Source of the DNA: Ornithinibacter aureus
GTDB taxonomy: Bacteria > Actinomycetota > Actinomycetes > Actinomycetales > Dermatophilaceae
Direction of reading: 5' to 3'
Assembly: GCF_009858245.1 (NCBI RefSeq)
Contig: NZ_VMSB01000001.1
Span: 1,612,001-1,676,000, forward strand
DNA: 64,000 nt
The notes under the pieces were generated by a model, which had not been told where the DNA came from, made no database searches, and saw nothing but the letters and a program-made list of their open reading frames with translations. The position numbers were made by a program, and so were the translations under genes. Below, piece after piece: positions 51,808 to 59,646 of this stretch (position 1 is the stretch's first letter; each line of letters opens with the position of its first letter).

Positions 51808-51993
51808 TCAGAGCAGTCCCGTTTCGGTGGCTCGGGTGGCTGCGTCGTCGCGGTCCGTGACACCCAGCTTGCGGTAGATGCTTGCCAGGTGGGTCCTGAG
51901 GGTGTTCAGGGTGATGTCTAGCTCGGCGGCGATGTCCCGGTGCTTGATCCTGTGTGGAAGGTAGGCCAACACCGCCAGCCCTCGCTCGTGAGA
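51808..51993 (-). pseudogene. LuxR-type helix-turn-helix remnant
   Basis: Only the C-terminal DNA-binding helix-turn-helix of a LuxR/MalT-type regulator remains, ending at a stop at 51808. Its core reads LAVLAYLPHRIKHRDIAAEL then NTLRTHLASIYRKLGV. The expected opening LTxRE is in another frame (LTS), so a one-base loss lies near 51985. Nothing recognisable precedes it. It is not functional as a regulator. Confidence 0.7.
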
Positions 51994-52165
51994 GTGCCCA
52001 CCACATACGGTGCGGTCCGGCGTGCGCGGGAGGAGGAGGCCTGCTCGGGAACCTGGCTGGGAACGTCGCTGAACCCCGCACCGCCGGGTGCCGCACCGCC
52101 CGCGAGAACTGCCGCCACTGACAAGGCCCTCTCAGCTTCGGGAGGGGGCCTTGTGCTGCAGGGGT

Positions 52166-52507
52166 TCAGTGCGCAGCGTTGTACGCGTCCTGAACGTCCT
52201 GGCTGATCCGGCCGCGGTCGCTGACCACACGGCCGTTCTCACGTGCCCAGGTACGGATCGCCTGAGTCTGGTTGCGGTCGGACTTGTTCTTGGAGCCACC
52301 ACCAGAGCGCGCACCGCGACCGCCGGTGTTGGTCGCAACGTCGGTGTACTTCTTGACGGCGGCGTAGAACTGACCGGCCTCTGCTTCGGTCAGATCCATC
52401 TGATACGAGGTCGAGCCGATGCTGAACTTGACCGTCTCACCCTCGCCGTCCTTGATGTCCTTGCCGCTCAGATCGCTGACAAGTTGCTCAATCACACGCT
52501 TCGCCAT
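52166..52507 (-). CDS. lsr2: Lsr2-family nucleoid protein
   Basis: A 113-residue Lsr2, the actinobacterial functional analogue of H-NS that bridges AT-rich DNA and silences acquired genes. The N-terminal dimerisation domain is VIEQLVSDLSGKDIKDGEGE with FSIGSTSYQMDLTEAEAGQF. The C-terminal DNA-binding domain is IRTWARENGRVVSDRGRI with the AT-hook-like RGR. The ATG at 52505-52507 with GAGGAGC upstream is chosen. Being inside the element, it may be a mobile-element copy that quiets the element, distinct from a housekeeping lsr2 elsewhere. Confidence 0.93.
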   Translation of the reverse strand: MAKRVIEQLVSDLSGKDIKDGEGETVKFSIGSTSYQMDLTEAEAGQFYAAVKKYTDVATNTGGRGARSGGGSKNKSDRNQTQAIRTWARENGRVVSDRGRISQDVQDAYNAAH

Positions 52508-52774
52508 ACTTGCTCCTCGTTGTTGAAGATGATCCAAAGCACGGTACACGCCGAGACGATGGATTCGACCGTCAGTGCACAACGCCCATCACAGAACGTC
52601 TCGGCGTTCCACGGCTGATGGTCGGATAAGAACGTGCCATCCAGAAACCAGCCTTTACAAGCGCGAGGACTCACGATGATGATCGGTTCACGTTTCCGGA
52701 ACCGAGAGCCGCATTCTGCGAGAACAGGGACGATGAGGGACTGCGTCACCTATCGGTGCAGCAGTCCCATGTTG

Positions 52775-53992
52775 TCAAACGGTTTGGGGCAGCTTTTCGC
52801 GAGTGGGCGGGGTGAGTTCGAAGACTCGGTTGTCGCGTAGCAGTGCCCACAGGACGTCGACGCGGCGGCGGGCGAGGGCGATGAGCGCTTGGACGTGTCC
52901 GTGGCCTTGTCCGCGCTTCTTGAGGTAGAAGTCGCGGTTGGGACCCTCGCGCATCATCGAGGTTTGCGCGGACAGGTAGAACACCCGGCGGAGCTTGCGT
53001 GAGTAGCGCATCGGGCGGTGCAGGTTCCCGGTGCGACGACCCGAGTCGCGCGGGACGGGGACCAGCCCGGCCGCTGAGGCGAGGTGTCCGGCGTCGACAT
53101 AGCGGGACAGGTCGCCGGCGGCCGCGATGAGCTCGGCGCCCAGGATCGTGCCGATGCCGGGCATCGACTCGATGATCTGTGCCTGGGGGTGGGCGTGGAA
53201 GGTGTCACCGATCCGAGCGTCCAGGACGCGGATGCGCTGGTCGAGCTCGAGCAGGGCGGTGGCGAACTCCGCGACGATGCTCGCCGCGACGTCCTGGCCG
53301 GGGACGGTGGTGTGTTGCGCGTTGGCGGCCTTGACCGCGGCCGTCGCGATCTGCTCGGCGCTTCGGACCTTGCGGGCCCGCAGCCACGTCGTCAGGCGAG
53401 CACGGCCACGTGCCCGGATCGCGGCTGGTGCCTGGTAGCCGGTCAACAGGACCACCGCTCCGCGACTGGTCGCGTAGTCGAATTCCCGCTCCAGAGAGGG
53501 GAAGTAGCCGCTGAGCACGTCCCGCAGACGGTTGATCATCCGGACCCGGTCGGCGACGAGGTCTGTGCGGTGGGTGACCAGCAGCCGCAGCTCGGCCACC
53601 AACGTCGCCGGGACGTCCACGGGTGTGAGGTCACCACGCAGCCGCACCGTCTCTGCGATGACGTACGCGTCGCGGGCATCAGTCTTGGCCTCCCCCGCGT
53701 ACGCGGTCGACATCTGGTTGACCGTTCGTCCCGGCACGTACGTCGCAGCCTGCCCATGGGCGCTCAACAGGGCCAGCAGCAGGGCGCTGCTGGTGCCAGT
53801 GATGTCCACCGCCCACGACACCTGCTGTGCTCGCGCCAACACTTCGGCGATCGCGTCCAGGATCGCCGCCTCGTCGTTGACGACCTTGCTCGACCACAGG
53901 GTCGAGCCCGCCTCGTCGATCAGGCACACCCAGTGGTGCCCCTTGCCGACGTCGATACCTGCCCAGCCATGGGCGACCTGTTCTGCTCCCAC
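52775..53992 (-). CDS. IS110-family transposase/recombinase
   Basis: A 405-residue IS110 recombinase. The N-terminal DEDD (RuvC-like) domain opens GWAGIDVGKGHHWVCLIDEAG, and AGEAKTDARDAYVIAE carries further acidic residues. The C-terminal Transposase_20 domain has IIESMPGIGTILGAELIAAA. The catalytic serine region follows GLVPVPRDSGRRTGN. The GTG at 53990-53992 has GAGGGAAG upstream. It appears intact. IS110 enzymes use a non-coding RNA made from the element end, and a candidate region lies directly upstream. Confidence 0.93.
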   Translation of the reverse strand: MGAEQVAHGWAGIDVGKGHHWVCLIDEAGSTLWSSKVVNDEAAILDAIAEVLARAQQVSWAVDITGTSSALLLALLSAHGQAATYVPGRTVNQMSTAYAGEAKTDARDAYVIAETVRLRGDLTPVDVPATLVAELRLLVTHRTDLVADRVRMINRLRDVLSGYFPSLEREFDYATSRGAVVLLTGYQAPAAIRARGRARLTTWLRARKVRSAEQIATAAVKAANAQHTTVPGQDVAASIVAEFATALLELDQRIRVLDARIGDTFHAHPQAQIIESMPGIGTILGAELIAAAGDLSRYVDAGHLASAAGLVPVPRDSGRRTGNLHRPMRYSRKLRRVFYLSAQTSMMREGPNRDFYLKKRGQGHGHVQALIALARRRVDVLWALLRDNRVFELTPPTREKLPQTV

Positions 53993-54200
53993 CGCTTCCC
54001 TCCTCCGCACGGGGTTGGACCAACCTGATGGCCCGAAGAACACCCCGCCGACGGATCCGTAAACAGCGACCAGAACGCACATCTCAATCAGCAGTCAGGG
54101 CGCCCCGAAGGGTCGGACGGCCAATCCACCGGAGCCACCAAGGACGATCAAGGCTCAGCCACATCCGACCCTCCCGGGCCACCCACCAACTTACGGATCG
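53993..54200 (-). ncRNA. Candidate bridge RNA region of the IS110 element
   Basis: About 200 bp without a gene lie immediately upstream of an intact IS110 recombinase. That is where IS110-group elements such as IS621 encode their bridge RNA, whose two loops pair with target and donor DNA. The stretch contains a perfect ACGGATCCGT palindrome and several short stems. The loops cannot be assigned without the empty target site and related copies, so this is positional inference. Confidence 0.35.
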
Positions 54201-54298
54201 AGGCTAAAGCCCGCAGAGCGGCGTGTGTGGACAAGGGACGGCAGATCCGTCCGGCCACGACCTGGCGCAGCCAGGGGAGGAAGCATGCGCGTGGTGGG

Positions 54299-54720
54299 TC
54301 ATCGCGCCATCCCGGGCCCTCGAGGCTGGGGACGGCGGACTGGGATGTTGCGACGGGCGCGGTCGGGGCGGTCGCGTGGGTCGCGGGTGTCCTCGCGGCC
54401 GGTGCGCGGCTCCGGGACCGCCAGTGGTTCTTGCGGCGCCGACCATTCGGGTGGGTTGGGCGCGTCAGGGTCGTTGGGGTCGGGAAGGTGTCGTTGGATG
54501 CGCCACCACAGGGCTGAGGCGGCGTGGTCGTCGGGAAGGGGCACCCCGGGCCCGATGGCGGTGCGCAGCAGGGCCTCGGCGTCGACGCCGGCGGTCGAGA
54601 GCTCGGCGAGGTGCTCCGCCAGTTGCGGGGTGTAGTTGTCGCGCCGAGCAGCGGGAACCAACCCCGACCGCGCCGGCGCTGGGTGATCGGCCTCCTGGGC
54701 GCCCCCGTTTCCCGGTTGTG
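54299..54720 (-). pseudogene. C-terminal fragment of a MobF-type relaxase
   Basis: The readable part, RRDNYTPQLAEHLAELSTAG, then VPLPDDHAASALWWRIQRHL, resembles the C-terminal region of actinobacterial MobF relaxase/helicases, where YT..L..HL and LPDDHPAAALWWRL recur. Those proteins have well over 1000 residues; here only ~130 remain, without relaxase or helicase motifs. The stop is at 54299. The fragment suggests that the element once was conjugative. The match is by recollected pattern, not by search. Confidence 0.5.
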
Positions 54721-54781
54721 GTGGTGCGCTGTTTCGGGGTGGGTCCGGGGCACGGACCCGTGCAGCTCGCCACCGAGGGCG

Positions 54782-55303
54782 TCACTGGGCCGGTGCAGGG
54801 GCGAGGCCGACTGCGGCCCTGAGAGCGGCTGCGGCCTCGGAGACACCGGAGCCGGCCGACTTCTGGAAGCCCTTCTCGATGCCCGAGACGTCCGACGCGT
54901 CCGCGCAGAGCTCGTTGCCGGCGGCGTTCTCGCGAAGTGCAACCGAGAGGGCCGCAGCGTCCGCCTTGACCTCCTCCGGCCATCTCCCTGCTTGGAGGTC
55001 AGCCACCAGCTGGTTGACGGCGTCAGCAGCCTGTCGACACGCCGCGGTCACCTCCTTAAGGGTCGCTCCCTCCCGCCCGGACACGGTGCGCAGCTTCGCG
55101 TTCGCGGCATTGCTCGGCTCAACCATCGCAAGGTACTCCCGGCCGGCGTCCTCCATCGTCCAGGCCGCAGTACCTGTGGGGGAAGCCATGATGGAACTCG
55201 ACGTCGGACTTGCTGGACTTTCGACTGGGTCACCGCCTCCCGCGCATCCGCTGATGGCCACGAAAACGCCCACTACTGCGAGGGTTGAGGTACTGCGGTT
55301 CAT
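54782..55303 (-). CDS. Small lipoprotein
   Basis: A 173-residue predicted lipoprotein. The signal sequence STLAVVGVFVAISGCAGGG ends in the lipobox ISGC (Cys near residue 20), so it is probably diacylated and anchored outside the membrane. The mature part is helical and Ala/Glu-rich (ACRQAADAVNQLVADLQAG) with one extra cysteine (NELCADAS). I do not recognise a family. The ATG at 55301-55303 with AAAGAAGAG upstream is preferred over one at 55318. The neighbours are a relaxase remnant and a split gene. Confidence 0.75.
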   Translation of the reverse strand: MNRSTSTLAVVGVFVAISGCAGGGDPVESPASPTSSSIMASPTGTAAWTMEDAGREYLAMVEPSNAANAKLRTVSGREGATLKEVTAACRQAADAVNQLVADLQAGRWPEEVKADAAALSVALRENAAGNELCADASDVSGIEKGFQKSAGSGVSEAAAALRAAVGLAPAPAQ

Positions 55304-55456
55304 CGGCTCTTCTTTCATTCCAGTCGACCCATCGGTCATGGTGCTGGTATTGGTTGCTGGACAACGGGGAGAGAGCCTACGGTGTGCGGCGTCGGTGGGA
55401 TCACCCACGGCGGTGAGCGGCGTTCAAGCGGCAGTCTCGACTGGAACGGAGGGGTC

Positions 55457-55677
55457 TCAATCTCCGAAGACCTGTTCGATTGAAAGGTCCGCCTCCAAGT
55501 TCACGCGGTCGTCTGGCACGAGCGCGAGGCGCGTGCTCGCCCACCCCAACGCGGTCACGACGAGGTGCGCCGGTCCGGAGCGAGGTCACGGAGTACAGCA
55601 CGTCGCCCGGCCTGACCATGGCTCCATCGGGCCATGTACACCACGTGTCGGCCGGTTCTACGTTTGCCTGCATAACC
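55457..55677 (-). pseudogene. C-terminal part of a small gene split by ISL3, also frameshifted
   Basis: From the insertion junction the frame reads MQANVEPADTWCTWPDGAM and VRPGDVLYSVTSLRTG. A one-base shift near 55575 then leads to HLVVTALGWASTRLALVPDD and ends SIEQVFGD at a stop at 55457. Joined across the IS, minus one target copy, it continues directly from the right-hand part LSGNLDEVARVM. The protein family is unknown. Both the insertion and the frameshift make it inactive. Confidence 0.7.
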
Positions 55678-57095
55678 GGCTCATCCCAATCGAGGGTGTA
55701 GGAGTTGGGGTCTGAAGCCGCCGGATTCGAGGAGGCATCTGGCGATGTAGTTGGTGAGGTTGCGGAACCCGAGGGCGGAGCCGCGTAGGTGTTCGAGTCG
55801 TCCGTTGATGGCTTCGGTGGGTCCGTTGCTGGTGCCGGGGCGGTCGAAGAAGGCCAGGACGTCAGCGGCTCGGGTCTTCAGGGTCCGGCCGAGTTTGGTG
55901 ACCTCGACCAGCGCGGCGGGCACACCGGTGCTGACGGAGTCGATGAGCTTGACCATCAGCTCGCGTCCTGTCGCGCGGTCTTCGTGCCGGTAGGCGGCGA
56001 TCATTCTCTGGTAGATGCCCCAGGTCGCCTCGACCTGCACGTGCTCGTCTGGCGTGAACAGGGCGGTGAGCCGCTCGGCCTGTGTGTCGGTGAGCAGGTC
56101 AGCGCCGGTGTGCAGGGTCCGCCGGGCCCGGTAGAGCGGGTCGCTCTTGCGGCCGCGGTGGCCGTGCAGGTCTTGTTGGACGCGGCGCCGGCAGGTGTCC
56201 AGGGCGTCCCCGGCCAAGCGCACGACGTGAAAGGGATCCATGACGGTGACCGCGTCGGGTAGTTCCTCGGCGGTGGCGGTCTTGAACCCGTCCATCGCGA
56301 CCACCTCCACAGCGTCACGCCACGCTTGGGGGCGGTGCGCGAGCCAGGTCTTGAACGCCGCCTTGGAGCGGCCCTCGACCATGTCGAGCAGCCGGGCTGG
56401 GCCGGTGCCGTCACGGATCCCGGTGAGGTCGATGATCACGGTGACGTACTTGTCACCGGCCCGGGTGTGGCGCCACACGTGCTCGTCGACGCCGATCGCG
56501 CTGACGCCGTCGAACCGGGCCGGGTCGTCGATCAGGGCGCGTTTGCCCTCGGCCAGGACGGCGTCGTTGGCGGTGTCCCACGCGACCGCCAGCCCTTCAG
56601 CGACCCGGGCCACCGTCAGGTGCGCCAACACGATCGCCTCCAAAGCCCACCGCAGCCCACGCCGCGAGAGCTTGGACCGCGGCTCCGCCGCGGCGGTGGT
56701 GTCTTGGCGCCACACGTGTCCGCAGTGCGCACACCGATACCGGCGGATCGTGAGCACCAGCGTGGTGGGGCGCCACCCGAACGGTTCGTGCGCCAACTCC
56801 CTGGTAACCGTGTCCCGCGGGGCGCCCTCGCAGCCGCAGCGCCGGCACCACTGGTCCGGCTCCACGACCCTGCACGCGATGACCGCCCGGTCAGGCTCCA
56901 CCCGCTGCCCCACCGCCTCGAGGCCGAGCTCGTCAAGGCGGGCGAACGTGGTCAAATCAGGGCTGGTGAAGGTAGCGTCAGGCACGTCGAGGTCTTCCAG
57001 GTGGGCAGTGTCAGAACTTCTATCCTCGGGAGGCCTCGGCGCCTACCCCGGTACCGACGCGCCGCCCAGCCCTACACCCTCAACTGTGAAGAGCC
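55678..57095 (-). mobile_element. Complete ISL3-family insertion sequence
   Basis: A 1418-bp element. The terminal inverted repeats match 21 of 25 bases (GGCTC at each end, GAGGGTGTAGG inside). It is flanked by GCATAACC on the left (55670-55677) and CCATAACC on the right (57096-57103), an 8-bp target duplication with one mismatch. One transposase gene fills it. The left repeat overlaps the transposase stop codon. Confidence 0.93.
55681..56985 (-). CDS. ISL3-family transposase
   Basis: A 434-residue transposase. An N-terminal zinc-binding region has CRRCGCEG and YRCAHCGHVW, followed by a helix-turn-helix-like segment and the DDE_Tnp_ISL3 catalytic domain. Catalytic acidic residues fall in AIGVDEHVWRH, VVAMDGFKTATAEELPDAV and the C-terminal GPTEAINGRL. 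The sequence is full length with no breaks, so the copy is potentially active. The ATG is at 56983-56985. Confidence 0.95.
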   Translation of the reverse strand: MPDATFTSPDLTTFARLDELGLEAVGQRVEPDRAVIACRVVEPDQWCRRCGCEGAPRDTVTRELAHEPFGWRPTTLVLTIRRYRCAHCGHVWRQDTTAAAEPRSKLSRRGLRWALEAIVLAHLTVARVAEGLAVAWDTANDAVLAEGKRALIDDPARFDGVSAIGVDEHVWRHTRAGDKYVTVIIDLTGIRDGTGPARLLDMVEGRSKAAFKTWLAHRPQAWRDAVEVVAMDGFKTATAEELPDAVTVMDPFHVVRLAGDALDTCRRRVQQDLHGHRGRKSDPLYRARRTLHTGADLLTDTQAERLTALFTPDEHVQVEATWGIYQRMIAAYRHEDRATGRELMVKLIDSVSTGVPAALVEVTKLGRTLKTRAADVLAFFDRPGTSNGPTEAINGRLEHLRGSALGFRNLTNYIARCLLESGGFRPQLLHPRLG

Positions 57096-57255
57096 CCATA
57101 ACCCTCGCAACCTCGTCCAGATTCCCACTCAGGTGCATCAGAAGTGCCTCAACTCCTGGATGGCAAGGAAGGGTGTCCGCGAGTTCGGAGTCGCGGCATC
57201 CTCGAGCCAGACGATGCGTCAATGGGTCGGGCAGCAGTCCTACTCCGTGCAGCAT
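57096..57255 (-). pseudogene. N-terminal part of the small gene split by ISL3
   Basis: It reads MLHGVGLLPDPLTHRLARGC then HPGVEALLMHLSGNLDEVAR up to VM at the target site, where the ISL3 repeat begins. Removing the IS and one target copy restores an in-frame join to QANVEPADTW on the far side. The start is taken at ATG 57253-57255; an in-frame ATG at 57315 would overlap the divergent gene. No family is recognised. Confidence 0.65.
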
Positions 57256-57299
57256 CGAATCGGCGTCGACCTGTTGCGCAGGTGCGGAGTGAACATCTG

Positions 57300-58163
57300 A
57301 TGATTCCTGCATCACCTGGCAGCCCGCAGGCTGTCCGGGAGTGGCTCGCCGCCGACATCACAGGCGGCGAGCCACTCGCCGACACCGTCACGTACGCACC
57401 GGTGATCTCGACCGAGTCGTTCAGCGTCGGGACAGCCGAGCTCGAGGACTTCTGGCCCAGTGGGGCCTCGGTGTGCTGGTGGGGTGGACCCGCTCCGGCC
57501 GGTGTGACGCCATGGCCTACCAATGCGGTCGGATCGCCGCTCCTGCACGTCATCACCTTGGACCTTACAGCCGTGGATGCGGCGTTGGATGCTCCCTCCA
57601 AGGAGACATGGGGCCGGGCGCTTCGCGAGGGCCTGCCGCGCCAGGGCACCCTCTCGGTCTTCCACGATGGTGTCGCCGACGGCGCCGGCGCCGCCGATCA
57701 GCGGTCGTGGGCGATCAGATACAGCCAGAGCGAGTCCCGGGAGCTGTTGTCGGCTCCGGCCTCCCAGCCGCCGGAGGTCGTGTGCGCCCTGGCCCACTCC
57801 GGCTTCACGGTGCCGGCCGCGGCAGATCCCCCGTACTCCTGTGCCTCAGACACCGCCTGGCGACAGCTCGACGAGGCCTGGCGGCTCACCCCTTCCGGTG
57901 GACCGGATCGGAGAATGACATACCTCTACGGTCACTCCAGATTCGGCCAAGAGGCCCTGCAACCCGTGCTCGACCGTATCCTTCCAGCAAGCGAGGCGAA
58001 TCCGCACCGACTCATCGCTTCGCTCACACCGCCTTTCGCCGAATGGCTGGGCGAGGAGACGACCCTCGAAGTATGGATGCGCAACGAGGACTTGAACGCG
58101 CGACACTTCGAAGCCGCCTGGTGCATCCTCAGACAGGAAGGAACGCTTCAGGATCCGTCTTGA
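57300..58163 (+). CDS. Hypothetical protein
   Basis: A 287-residue soluble protein with no signal peptide or membrane helix. The pattern LLHVITLDLTAVDAAL followed by LSVFHDGVADGAG is loosely like DUF1963 (YwqG) proteins, which have a strand-rich core with an L-x-I-D-L element, but the hallmark LGG.P...Q is not visible. The function is unknown. The ATG at 57300 has GGAG nine bases upstream. It is divergent from the gene destroyed by ISL3 and may share its promoter region. Confidence 0.6.
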   Translation: MIPASPGSPQAVREWLAADITGGEPLADTVTYAPVISTESFSVGTAELEDFWPSGASVCWWGGPAPAGVTPWPTNAVGSPLLHVITLDLTAVDAALDAPSKETWGRALREGLPRQGTLSVFHDGVADGAGAADQRSWAIRYSQSESRELLSAPASQPPEVVCALAHSGFTVPAAADPPYSCASDTAWRQLDEAWRLTPSGGPDRRMTYLYGHSRFGQEALQPVLDRILPASEANPHRLIASLTPPFAEWLGEETTLEVWMRNEDLNARHFEAAWCILRQEGTLQDPS

Positions 58164-58231
58164 GTCGCCGCTCGAGTGCCTGGGTCAGGAGAGCCTCGGT
58201 GTCCAAGGCGTAGTACCGGCTGCTGATCTCC

Positions 58232-58510
58232 TCATCCGCTAGGCCGTCCGTGATCGGCCGCCAGCGCCGTCTCGGCCTCGATCAGCAGATCCGCAACGGC
58301 AGTGAGGTCAAACCAGCCAAACGCCTCGATCCCCCGAGGCACGTCAACGGTCTCAAGCGCCTGCGAGACGCCATTGGCCTGGATCGCGCCGTCCACCGTC
58401 AGGGCGTCCACGAGATACCGGTCACCAGCTCCCGCGCTCGAAGGGACCTCGCCGGCCATGAAGTCCGTGGCTCGGTTCCACACTGCAGTTGCACGAGTCT
58501 GTTCGTCCAT
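58232..58510 (-). CDS. Small acidic hypothetical protein
   Basis: A 92-residue acidic protein. The middle, YLVDALTVDGAIQANGVSQA and FGWFDLTAVADLLIEAETAL, weakly resembles DMP19/DUF4375-type small proteins (an NGG-like turn followed by FGL..A..L), which often occur as immunity-like proteins beside toxins. I cannot confirm that. The ATG at 58508-58510 starts four bases after the stop of a short upstream frame, suggesting a two-gene unit whose first gene is truncated. Confidence 0.5.
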   Translation of the reverse strand: MDEQTRATAVWNRATDFMAGEVPSSAGAGDRYLVDALTVDGAIQANGVSQALETVDVPRGIEAFGWFDLTAVADLLIEAETALAADHGRPSG

Positions 58511-58513
58511 CCC

Positions 58514-58660
58514 CTAAAGATAGGCGCTGCGATTTCCAAGCCACGCCCCGAGCAAGGCAGTCACCCCATCGAGCGTCAGGACGTCGAGGCCGCGGAAGAC
58601 GATCGCCGGGTGGCTCCCAACTTCCGGTGTGACGTAGCAAGTGGCCGGGAACGTTGGGCG
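58514..58660 (-). pseudogene. Truncated gene end before the 92-aa protein
   Basis: About 45 protein-like codons end at a TAG at 58514: YVTPEVGSHPAIVFRGLDVL then TLDGVTALLGAWLGNRSAYL. Nothing convincing precedes them, and the bases to 58889 hold no clear gene. This is probably the 3' end of a gene whose front was lost. The family is unknown. Confidence 0.35.
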
Positions 58661-58889
58661 AGCCCACAAACCTGCGCGGCACGGACAGGATCGAGGATCG
58701 CCACACGCCGCGCTCCCTGGGCGCAACGGGCACGTCTGCCTGCGGAAGCCAGGCGGCGACGCCGCTCCCTTTGGGCGCAGACTGCCGATCCAGAACTGAC
58801 CGCCCAACTCGCGGCGAAGAGACGCAGGTCGACACTCGTACCGAGCGGCCCAGCCCGCCGCACAACAGCGGGGCTGGCACGATGCCGAT

Positions 58890-59528
58890 GTGTCTTTCGC
58901 TAAGTCCGGTCCCGACAGCCTCACCCTGCACGCGGTGAGGCTGCTGGGATTCGCGGATGTCCGCAGGGTAGCGCGTCGGTTCCAGCAGGACCTCCACGAG
59001 TCCACGGAACGTCTGCTCGACATGGAGGCTCTGGGGTGGGTCACTCGCTCCGAGTTCGGTGGCACCAGTGGGTGGTCACTCACCGAACGCGGCCGAGCCG
59101 AGGGCGAGCGACGACTGGCTCTCGAGGTGGACACCGCCGGCGCACGGACCGCCGTGGCAGCGGTCCACGAAAGGTTCCTCCCACTGAACGGACGCTTCCA
59201 GGAGACCGTCACCCGATGGCAGATCCGGCCGTTGCCGGGCGTGCCAATGGCCGCCAACGACCACACCGACCACAGCTGGGACGACCGTGTCCTGGAGGTG
59301 CTGGGATCCCTCGGACGACGGCTGAGGCCGTTGGAGACTGAGCTCACGGCCGTCCTGGCACGATTCGGCGGATACTCGGATCGCTTCGACCTGGCGCTCG
59401 ACCAGGCCGTACGCGGCGAGGCCCGATGGGTTGATGGTGTCGGCATCGACTCCTGCCACGCGGTGTGGATGCAACTGCACGAGGACCTCCTCGCTACCCT
59501 GGGCATCGACCGCGGCCACGAGACATAG
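58890..59528 (+). CDS. Winged-helix transcriptional regulator-like protein
   Basis: A 212-residue protein with a MarR/PadR-like winged helix in residues ~1-75: LTLHAVRLLGFADVRRVARR, then LLDMEALGWVTRSEFGGTSG and WSLTERGRAEGERRL. A C-terminal helical domain of ~130 residues with WQIRPLPGVPMAANDHTDHS would be the effector part. Similar orphan regulators occur widely in actinobacteria. The start is GTG at 58890. A wHTH gene next to a possible nuclease gene in a mobile region is notable, but no link is shown. Confidence 0.7.
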   Translation: MSFAKSGPDSLTLHAVRLLGFADVRRVARRFQQDLHESTERLLDMEALGWVTRSEFGGTSGWSLTERGRAEGERRLALEVDTAGARTAVAAVHERFLPLNGRFQETVTRWQIRPLPGVPMAANDHTDHSWDDRVLEVLGSLGRRLRPLETELTAVLARFGGYSDRFDLALDQAVRGEARWVDGVGIDSCHAVWMQLHEDLLATLGIDRGHET

Positions 59529-59646
59529 CCCCACCGAGGTCGATCTACGCGGCGCAGAGACGCTCCTCTGGCGCCAGAGAGCAACGACCGGCACGAGGTG
59601 GCGCGTGTCAAGGCGTCAGGAGCGTCGCCACGAGTATGGTGCCAGC

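Larger units (their letters stand above)
52775..54200 (-). mobile_element. IS110-family insertion sequence, ends not resolved
   Basis: This is the recombinase gene plus the ~200-bp non-coding stretch upstream of it. IS110-group elements lack terminal inverted repeats and target duplications, so exact ends cannot be set here. The long non-coding side at the 5' end of the gene marks the left end of the element, on the right in window coordinates. GATCCGTAA near 54056 and TTACGGATC at 54191-54199 form an inverted pair that may sit near that end. Confidence 0.6.

Noticed and set aside
55401-55673. A single 90-residue reading through the left half of the ISL3-split gene
   Set aside because: The second half in that frame is Arg/Gly-rich nonsense, whereas the neighbouring frame is protein-like and ends at a sensible stop, so a frameshift is the better explanation.
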